Of a stretch of DNA of 64,000 nt, positions 1 through 8,932 are shown in pieces (the first letter of the stretch is position 1; every line of letters starts with the position of its first letter). This DNA is from Pyropia yezoensis (taxonomy: Eukaryota > Rhodophyta > Bangiophyceae > Bangiales > Bangiaceae): the NCBI GenBank assembly GCA_009829735.1, contig CM020618.1:26202894-26266893 (forward strand), given 5' to 3'. The notes beneath the pieces were generated by a model. That model did not search any database. It had not been told where the DNA came from and saw only the letters and a program-made list of their open reading frames with translations. The position numbers and the translations under genes were made by a program.

Positions 1-3000
1 GCGAGTCGGCCGGCGGCGGTGGCGGCAGCGGGCGGCCGCCGGCCATGCCGTGGCGGCGGCGGCGGGTCGAGGCCCCCCCCCCGCCCCCCCCCGCGGGTGC
101 CAGCGGGTGCCCCCGCCCCCCGCGGCCGCCCGCCACCGGCACGCCCCGCGGGGTGGGCGGCGGCACGGGCACGCCGCCACCGTCGCGTCCCGCAGCGGGC
201 CCGCCCCCCCCGCCCGCGGCGGCAGCGGCGGCGGCGGCAGCGGCGGCAGCGGGGCCGCCCGCACCGGCGGCGGTCCCCGCCATGCGCCACGCGGGTGGCT
301 CGACGCCCACCTCCTCGGCCCAGAGGACAAACGACGCGCGCTCCCCCGACGCGGACCGCCCCGAGGAGGTGGTGCTGGTAAAGGACGCAGAGGCGGGGGC
401 CTTGGAAAATTCGAGCAGGGAGGAGGCGTGCGCAACGCCTGCCGGGGGAAGCGCCGCAGCGGAGCCACCGGGGTGGCCCGTAACAGAGCTGCCCCTGCCC
501 ACCACGGCGGTCGACTGGGCCAGCGCAGCCGCCGCGGCCGCCACCGTCGACGCGGCCGTCGACGCTGCCACCGCCGCTGAGGCGGCCGCGTCCGCGCCGC
601 TGCTGCTGCCGGCAGCGCCGGCAGCGCCGGCACCACCAAAGGCGACGCCCCAGGCGGGTGCTGGTGCCCGGCGTCCAGACGGCAGAGACGCGGCTGACGC
701 CCCACCCTCGTCTCCCCCAACAGGAATTGGCGGGGAGTCCCCGCCATCCCCGCGAAACGCAGAAGACGTCGAGTCGTCGCGGGCGAGCAGCGGGTGCGGC
801 CCGCCGCCGCCACCGCCGCCGCCGCCACCCATACCGCCACCGCCGCCACTGTCACCACTGCGACCGACGCTGGCAGCGTCGCCCTTAGACATCCCCCCAC
901 CCGCCGCCGCGCCGCTCGCCCCCAACGTGTTGAGGGACGACAGCGACAAGGAATGGGAGGCGGCAATGCCCGTAAAGCTCCCCAGGCTGCCCCCTCCCCC
1001 CCCCGCCAGCTTGGCCGCCGCCGACGGCGTCGGCCCAACCGACGGCGTGCCGCGGGCGGCGGTGGGCAGCACGGCGGCGAAAAACTTGTCGCGCAGCGCC
1101 TCGGACGCGCTGATGCGGACGGCCGGGTCGTACACGAGCATCCGTGACACGGCCGCCTCAAACGCCGCGTACTCGCGTTCCACCGCCGCTGCCACTGCGC
1201 CCGACAGGGAGGAGGTCGCCGCCGCCCGCCGCGAGGCCGTCAGTTGCGCGATAAACTGGGCGGCCAGGGACGATGGGCCGCCGCTGCCGCCGCCGGCAAC
1301 ACCCAGCGGAGGGGTGCATAGCGCACTAGCCGACGCGCTGTTGACGCCGCCGCCAGTCAGACCGCTGTTGGTGCTGTTGCCGCTGCTGCCACCGGGCGCG
1401 GCACCGGCAACAGTAACACCGACGGCACCCCCCCGCCCAGTGGGAGCGGCGGCACCCGCGGCGCCCGCGGCGGCCGCAGCGCCGCCCTCCCCATCCCCCC
1501 CGCCCGCCGCCGCGGCGGGTGGCGGCCGCAACGTGTAGGCGCCCGTCACCTCGTCGCGGATAAAAAACTGGGCCGTCTTGGGCGCCGCGTCGAGCATCGC
1601 TGTTGGCGGGAGGCCAAGCCGGCTGACAATGATGCTCATCTGGTCCGCCTCGTCGGCGCCGGGGAAAAGCGGGTAGCCCGTGTGGAGCTCGACGAGCATG
1701 CAGCCGAGCGACCACACGTCCACTGGGTGGCCATAGGGGAGGCCCAGGATGACTTCGGGCGCGCGGTAGAACCGCGACTGTACGTATGCGTACGTTGCGT
1801 CGGCGAGGCGGGAGGCCGACCCGAAATCCACCACCTTGATCGCGCTCCGCTGGGCGTGCCGCAGCAGCACGTTTTCTGGCTTGAGGTCCGCGTGCACGAC
1901 GCCCACGTCGGGGTGGGAGAGGAAGGCGAGGCACGTCAGGATCTGGGCGCCAAACTTGCGCGCCAGCCGCAGCTTGACACCCGCAAAGTCGGTCGACCGC
2001 AGCAGGTCGTACAGGCTGACCGACAGGAGCTCCAGCACGAGGCACTGGTGGCCCCGTTCCACAAACCGGGCCCGCAACCGCAGCACCGCGTGCGCGTCGG
2101 TCGGGTCGCGGCGGTTGAGGAAGGCGGTGAGGCGAGCCTCCCCCGCCGCCTGCGCCAGGTACGCCGCATCTGCCTTGACAATCTTGACCGCCACGTGCTC
2201 GCCCGTGTGCGTGTCGAGCGCCTTGACAACCTGCCCAAAGGAGCCGCGCCCAATGACCCGCTCCAGCAGGTACCGCCGGTGGAGCATCGCGCCAGGCCGC
2301 ACCACATAGTCCCGATTGGCATCGCACACGGGCGCCGGCGACGCAGTGTCCCCGCTGCCCGTGCGGAGGCGGCCGCCGCCGCCGCCGCCGCCGCTGCTGG
2401 GGGTGCCGACAAAGCTCGCGCCGCCCCGGCCGACAGAGCCTGCGTAGCTGGCGGCGGCCGACCCCGAGCGCCCCCCGCCGCCCCCCCCCCCGCGGCCATC
2501 GACGCTCGAGCCCCGCTTGCCCCACCCCCGCTCGTGCGACGCGTGGCGCGTCAGCTGCCGCCGGCCCGCACGGACCGCGTGGGAGCCCAGTACCCCCGGC
2601 TCGGGCGTCGCCGTCGCCGCCGACGATACGGACGACATGCGGCCAACGAGGCCGCTGCCGCTGCCGCTCAGGCCAATGCTGCCACCACCACCGCCGCCGC
2701 CACCCCCACCCCCACCGCCGTCGCGGCCCACCCCGCCGCCGCCCCCCCCCCCCCCCCGCCCGTACGGGAGCGCGCACGGCGGCGGTGGAAGCTGCCGCCC
2801 CCCCCGCGCCCAGAGCCGTCGCCCCCACCCCCGGCCCCCCCACCCCCGCCGCCGCCGCCGCGGCTCGACGACGCCACCGACCCGACCGACGACGCTACCG
2901 ACGACGATGACGCGGCGGTGGTGAGGGTGCCGCCACCAAACCCGCCACCGCCCACGCGGGAGAAGCTCCCCCCGCGCGCCAGCGACGTGGGTACCCCCCC

Positions 3001-3792
3001 CGTCCAGCTGTAGGCGCCCTTAAAGCCGCCTTTGCCACCCCCACCCCCCCCCCCCCCCCCGCCACCCCCACCCCCACCACTGGCATCCCCGTCGGAGCCA
3101 CCGCCCTCCACACTGCCCGGCCGCCCCCCCCGCCGGTGGCGGTCGGCACCCGCGTCGGCCTCCCAGGCGTTGATCGGCGCCGGCGCCCCCCCGCCCCCCG
3201 GCACCACCGCGCCCGCGCCGCCGCCCGTCACGGTCGCGTAGTAGGCGCTGTTGATGCGCTCGTACGTCTCGATCAGGCGGACGGTCAGGCGGGCCACAAC
3301 GGGCGCCCCGCCGCCGCCACCGCCACGGCCGCGGTCACCGCCCGCCCACAGGGCCGGCCGTGGCGCTGCCGCGGCGCCCGGGGTAACCCAAGCGCCGCCC
3401 AGGCGCCCCCCCCCACCGCCGCCCAGGCCGCCACCGCCGCTGCTGCCGCCACCACCACCACCACCGTCGCCCAGGCCGCGGAGGCCATTGCCGCCGCCAC
3501 CGCCGCCCACCCCCACAGAGACTCCCCTACCCACCCCCACCCCTCCCGACACGGGGCCGCCGCCGCCGACGCCACCTGCCACCGTCGCCGCCGTCGCAGC
3601 CGTAGCCGGCGCACCTCCCTCGGGGGCGGCAGCCGCGGCGGCCGCCTCTGCTGCTGCCGCCGCCGCCGCCGCCGCAGCCCGTGCGCGGCGGCCGGTGGCA
3701 CGGCGGAGGAGGCCACGGGCGGCGGAACGGCCAGGCGGCGGTGCGTCTGCCGCCGCCGCCGAGCCCACGCCGGTCGCATCGGCTGCTGACAT
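1..3792 (-). CDS. DYRK-family protein kinase, partial at C-terminus, one frame break
   Basis: Dual-specificity CMGC kinase of the DYRK family, phosphorylating Ser/Thr targets after autophosphorylating an activation-loop Tyr. From the ATG at 3792 a Gly-rich N-terminus holds a DYRK-like segment (RLTVRLIETYERINSAYY, about residue 165). After a frame change near 2742-2757 come the DH-box-like CDANRDYVVRPG, the Gly loop GRGSFGQVV, the ATP lysine in HVAVKIVK, the catalytic loop HADLKPENVL (usual HCD/HRD reads HAD), VDFGSAS, and the YAYVQSRFYRAPE activation loop with the YxY motif. The C-lobe continues in VDVWSLGCMLVELHTGYP and ends at YDPAVRISASEALRDKFF, but about 110 low-complexity residues interrupt it (about 1250-1520). 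The frame is open to the left edge, so the C-terminus lies outside the window. Upstream GTG codons were not used. The Gly-rich linker is far longer than in animal DYRKs. Family assignment is confident; subclass is not. Confidence 0.88.
2742..2757. repeat. 16-C homopolymer at the DYRK frame change
   Basis: Uninterrupted run of 16 C on the plus strand (16 G in the gene). Upstream of it the DYRK N-terminus reads in one minus frame; downstream the kinase domain reads in another. The change corresponds to one missing or two extra bases. I found no pair of splice sites with matching phase across it. Confidence 0.85.
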
Positions 3793-6540
3793 GGCCGCTG
3801 CGGGCCGGGGACAAGGGCCACCGCGGAACACGCGAGGTGGTGGTGGTGGTGGTGGTGGTGGGCGTGGGCGTCACGGTGGTATTGGCAGCGGCGGCGGTGG
3901 CGGTGGTGGCGGTGCGGGTAGTGAGAGAGGGGACGTGTGGCGCCGGCTAGGGGGTGGCTCGGGCGGGTGGGGGCAGGCGGACGGGCAGAGTCACCGAGAG
4001 CGGATGACGGCGGGACGCAAGGTGCCCACCGTCGCCCTCCCCCCCCCCGCCCCGCCCCCTCCGCGCGCGGGTCACCACCGCGGCGCCGTGGAGGGGGCGT
4101 GACGGTTGATGGAAGGGGGGAAGGCGGTGCAACCCGAAAAGCGAAGGGAGGCGGGCGTTGAAGCCGGGGGCAGCGTGGCACTCGACGCCGCCCGCGCCGT
4201 TGGCACCGCGCGGCGGTGGCAACGGCGGCGGCAGGGGAGGTGGCGGTGACGGTGGTGGCGGTGACGGTGGTGGTGGGAGGGTGGGAGGACGCGCCGCGCC
4301 ACGCCGCGCCGCGCCACGCCGCGCCGCGCCGCGGTTTGGCCGCGGTGGGCGGGTCGCAGGGGGTGGGGGGGGGGACTGGGGGTGGGGGGGTAGGGGTGTG
4401 GGGAGGTGGGGGACTGGAGGAGAGCGAGAGCCTGGCCGCGGGGGCACGCCGCCCCGTGGCAGCGACCCGCGGGCAGTGGCGGCACCAGGCGCCGTGTGCA
4501 GAGTTGGGCGAGGCGAGGGGGGGAGCAGAGCGCACCACCGCCTCGCCCACCACCTCGTTTTTGCGCCCCCTGGTCAGCAATACCCCACCGCCCGTCTCTT
4601 TTCTGTAGATTCAATTGTACTTGTGCGTCAAAAGTGACCGCGCTTGAGGCCCCCGCCGCCCAACGGCTACCTACCGCCGTCTACACTGCACTGGGGGGGG
4701 TGTGGGGGGGGGTGGCCTGCGCCCCTCCCGAGAGAGTTCTGGTTGCGAAATCTGCGAGTCCGGCCTAGACGCAGATGCGGCTGGCGCACATGCCCCTCGC
4801 TCTATATACATTGTACTGCATTGCAGAGGGGCCCCCTTCCACTTGTCGGTGGGATAAAAACCGTTGGGAGTGGGGGGGATGGATGACGAGGGGGCGCTGC
4901 CCCCCCCCTTGCCAAGCCCCCTCTCGGGTGCGCGGGCGTGGCGGCCAGCGGCGGCACTCTGTCTTTCTGTGGCGCAGGAGGGGGGGGACAGGCAAGAAGA
5001 AGTGGGGCCGGGAGGTGCGGCTGCTGACAATTGGCGGGTGTGCTAGCGAGCGCTCGTGTCGTCCGATGGCTGCACGGGCCGCTACTGGACTGGTGACCAA
5101 TCCAGTGGTTCAACGGGCTCTGTCGATCCACAGTAGCCCCCCCTTCTGCTCCCTCTCGTGTGCCTCGGAATAGCAGCCAATGAGTCAGGGGGAGCACCTC
5201 TCGTGATCACAGCCTTATCCTAGTACTCTGACACCAGTTTCTTTTGGCGAGTTGGCCCTGCGACTGGCGATCACGAGGATGTTTCTGACGCAGTGCAGCT
5301 CTCCAGGAGGGTTTGACAGCAGCTCTTTGTCTGAGAGGTCAGTTGTGGCTGACAATCGCTCTTTGGATGACACCCATAGCAGCTCTGATTGGTCATGTGG
5401 ACGAGCGGTCTCCTTCGGCCAGTCGCTGCCCAACAGCCGGACGTGATTGGGTATGCGTTGGCCGGAGTAATGCCACTTAAAAACAGAGCAAATCGAGTTG
5501 TAAAAAAGTGATATTCGCATGTGAAACTGTGAGTCCTTAAGCGACGAGGCTCCCCCCGGCCGCAAGTCCGCGTTGCGCATCGCCGGTGGCCATGCGGGTG
5601 TGGCGTACGGGGGCACCTAAGTGGCGGGGGTCGGGGTTGGAGGCTGGTCTGGCGAGGCAACGAGACGACAACACAGGCCCTCCTGTGCTATCCGGGGTCA
5701 AGCCGATGCGTGCAAGGACCGACAGTCTGAAGGAAGCAGGCCAGGTGGGAGGCATCCGACTGGAGGAAAGAGTAGCGAGGGAGGAGGGGGAGGGGACAGG
5801 CAGAAGAAGGACTTCAGTAGGGGCGCTGGAGAGAGGGAGGAACAAGCTGGGAGCAGCGTCTTTCCCTTCTCTGTCCAGGGTGGGCAATGAAAGTCTGCTG
5901 TCGTCCGTGTTGTCCTTTTCTGCACCACAACAGCCCCGCCACGGTCACCGTCTTTCGTCCTCGTCGTGGCCCCGTGGTTGACCTCACCATCGCACGATCG
6001 CCTTTAGTCTAAAAGTGGGGCAGGGTACGACGGCCAGTTCTCTACCCCTCCAACTGACCAACGCATACAGTTTGGCAAGGTGGGTGAAACAAGGCACGCA
6101 TCGTGCACGGCAGCCAAAGGGGGGAAAGCTTCGACGCAAAAAAGTGGGGGCCAGTACAACCACTCCCTGTTTGGGAAGGTGACAGAAAGCAGGCGAAGCG
6201 CCAGCAGCAGCCAGTCCAAACACGGACCAGGTGTGCAGGCGGTCTGGCGGGAACGTACTTTGGTGGCCGCCTCCCTCAACGAGGGTGGGGAGCCACTGGT
6301 GACATCAGCGGGCGCATAGTGGCAAGCGTGCGGGCCCCTCCGGCACACCCACTGTGTTCGCAGCGTAGGGGAACCGGCTCGCGTCAGCGGGGGTGGTCGT
6401 GGCCGCTGGGTCCAGTGAAGCTCCGTCCCTCTTCCACATGCCAACGGGTACGAGCCCGCCCACACGATTGGGCGCACGGGTCTGAGAGAGTGCCGGAAAG
6501 CCACCTCCGCCCCCCCTCCGCCCCCCCCTTCCCCGAATCT

Positions 6541-6815
6541 TCCGTCAAAATGGGGCGCATGATCGTCGCACCAACCGCCCCCTCAGAGGAGGTACTGACC
6601 TTATGTGGATGGTCAGACCGCTGTGCCGCCCGCCCACTACCTCTGAAACAAGTGTCGGGGGCATCACGGCGCTGCCACCGTGGCCCCTCCCCTCCCCCAT
6701 CTTGCGGTCAAACGATGGTTGTACCATTGTCCCACCAACGGCCCCGGCAGCTGCCGCCTCCTCTGCAGAGGAGGTAGCAACCATCTTCGGATGGGCAGCC
6801 TGCCGCGCAGTCTAC
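6541..6815 (+). repeat. Diverged direct duplication with similar translations
   Basis: Bases about 6541-6630 recur, diverged, about 164 bases downstream (6705-6815). Both contain CACCAAC(C/G)GCC, then AGAGGAGGTA and GGATGG. The plus-strand translations resemble each other (IVAPTAPSEEV / TIVPPTAP...SAEEV, then a GW), but they lie in different frames, so no single open frame covers both. It could be an old coding repeat or a fragment of a mobile element. No function assigned. Confidence 0.45.
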
Positions 6816-7718
6816 TCACCATCATTGAAGAAAAAAGGGAGGCGAGTGCGTGCGCCGTGCAGCTGTTGCGGGGCTGCCGCCGTGGCCTCCACCTCTCACC
6901 CGCGGCCGCTGCGGCAATCGGGTGCCAGCCACCGCCCACGATCGGGCTGCCGCGGGATGGATCACGACTGCAAAAGCGGGAGCCGAAAAAAGAAATCCAG
7001 ACGCGGAGGGAAAACGTCAGCACCCGTCGACATGCCCCCCCCCCCGACTGCCAGTCGCCTGTCATGCAAAAGCCCTGCCGCCCGTACAGTACACCCGTCA
7101 TGAGTGGCCCAGCCTTGGGGGGGCGGACGTGTCTCTCCGTCCTCCACCCACGGTCCCTCCTCGTCAGTCCGTGGCAGGCTTTGCCACTCGCGGCCGTCAC
7201 CCCCGCGCCCCAGCGGTGACGGCCCGGTGCGTCGTTCCGGGGCAGCATGTGTTTATGACAAATGAGACCGCGCCCACTCGCCCAGGGTTGCCGCTGGCCC
7301 CCCCTTCCACCACCACCGGACGGTCCGCGTGCAAGTGCCAGACAAAGCCGTGGCTTTGACGGGCGAGCTGCGGTCCGACAAGCGACGTGAACCGGCCAGC
7401 CAAAGTCGACGTGAACGAAGAGCGAGTGCCCCACACGGTTACAGTATGTACACCCTAGGCAGTTGCCAACGCACGCCAGGATGGCGCAGCCAAATTCGAG
7501 ACGGCCACTGCTGCGCGCGCGCCGGGGGGGTCAGCACTCACACCATGGTCATCATCATGATCACCGCGGCGGGAAAACTGGGGGTCCGAGACGAGGCTTG
7601 AGGAGGGGGGGGCGTGTAGGTGGGGGCACCGGTCCCGCAGACAGGCCCCCCCTCACCATCCACCTCCCTGGTCCTATCAGGGAGCGCCTCCTTGGTGACC
7701 AAGCGTGACGCCCGACGC

Positions 7719-7769
7719 CCCGACCGAGGGAAGGCCCCCCCTCCCGACCGAGGGAAGGCCCCCCCTCCC
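7719..7769. repeat. Two-copy 24-bp tandem repeat
   Basis: The unit CCCGACCGAGGGAAGGCCCC followed by CCCT occurs twice head to tail in the intergenic region. Confidence 0.7.
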
Positions 7770-8932
7770 GCGCGCTCGCGCGTTTTTTCTGACTGCCTGT
7801 CGACTGCGGCGGCTGTTGGGCGAGGCGGGGCGGGCCCCTTCCTCGATGGATGGGTCACCCCTCACCGAGCCGCTGCCTGCCCCGCCGCGGCCGTCGCCGC
7901 CGCCCAGCCGAAAAGTCGTGGAGGCCTGCATGCCAGGGGCCCCGCCCGATCCCCCGAACCCCCCACTCGATCGAGAGAGAGAGAGGCCGGTCGGGCGCGC
8001 AACCCGCCCGTCTTGGTTCTGTTTGTCGTTGGGGGGGGGGGGCGTGGCGGTGGCGAGATTTGGGTGGGGGTCGCGCGGAGAAGCGCGGTGACCCCCCCCC
8101 CAGTGCGCGCTCACAGGGTGGGGGGCGCGCAGCGGCGGTGGCGCCCGGCCGCCGCCACCCCGCAAGGGGGTACATGCAGTATGTGTACCACCTCACAGGC
8201 CCCCACCAGTGGGCCCCCAGAGCGTCTGGTCGACGCGGCCGCCAGCGGGGCGCCTCTGTTGCAACGCACACAATGCGCGAGACCGATTGTTTTGCGGGCG
8301 GGCGGCTTGTGCCGGGGGGGGGCCAACCAAGTGCGCGCCCCATCCCACAGGCGCGGGCGCGCGGGGCGCGGCGGTGGCGTGAAAGTGGCGGGGGGGGAGC
8401 TGCGCAGGGAGGGGGGGGGGGGTACCAACTGGTCAAGCCCCCCAGAGGGCGGGGGGGGGGGGAGGGATCTCCCCCGGCTCATGTGTGGCCCGCTGGCTGT
8501 GTGACCGCCGAGTGCGCGCACGCGCTGTGAGCGTGTGGCCGCCCCCCTCCGGCACACGCCCGCTTGCCCCTCTTTTCCCGCGTCACGGTGTCGTGCGCGT
8601 CGATCCGTGGCGGGGAGCGGTCTCTCAGCGGCCGTCACCGACAGCGGCCGTCACCGACGACCGTCCCCCTCGCTCCCCCGCCGTTACCATACCTCCTGCG
8701 GGGGCGCGCGCGGGGCAAGGGGCGGCACAGCGGCAGAGCTGCACCTCGCCTCAGCAGGGAGGGGGGAGGAGGGCCTGAAGAGGGGTGCGTCTGTTGGGGC
8801 ACCGCCGCCACCGCCGGCACCTCTGCCGCCACCAACGTACGGCGGCGTTTCCCGACACACCCACCCCCACCACCCTTCGACCTCCTGCACCCCCTCCCCT
8901 TCCTACCCCCGCCCCCCCCCCCTGTCCCCGCC

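Larger units (their letters stand above)
3793..8932. other. 5.1-kb divergent intergenic region
   Basis: Lies between the starts of the DYRK gene (minus) and the bZIP gene (plus). It holds GC simple sequence (CGCCACGCCGCGC-like units at 4290-4335), a somewhat more AT-rich stretch at 4600-5560, a diverged duplication at 6541-6815 and a short tandem repeat near 7720. Many open frames exist but none shows a recognisable domain, and GC-rich DNA of this kind produces long chance frames on both strands. It presumably includes both promoters; no individual element could be assigned. Confidence 0.5.

Noticed and set aside
45..1538. 497-codon plus-strand Pro/Ala-rich frame
   Set aside because: Antisense to the DYRK C-terminus; composition is what GC-rich antisense produces.
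2660..2760. Possible intron in DYRK starting at a GTACGG near 2761-2766 and ending at a GCAG near 2670
   Set aside because: Donor phase 1 and acceptor phase 2 do not fit, and the interval has no pyrimidine tract; a homopolymer length error explains the frame better.
1326..2843. Long minus-strand Arg/Gly-rich frame over the kinase
   Set aside because: It is the +1/-1 shadow of the DYRK kinase domain; the kinase motifs read only in the neighbouring frame.
3285..4580. 431-codon minus-strand His/Arg/Pro frame upstream of DYRK
   Set aside because: Overlaps the DYRK N-terminus in another frame, with no domain and only low complexity.
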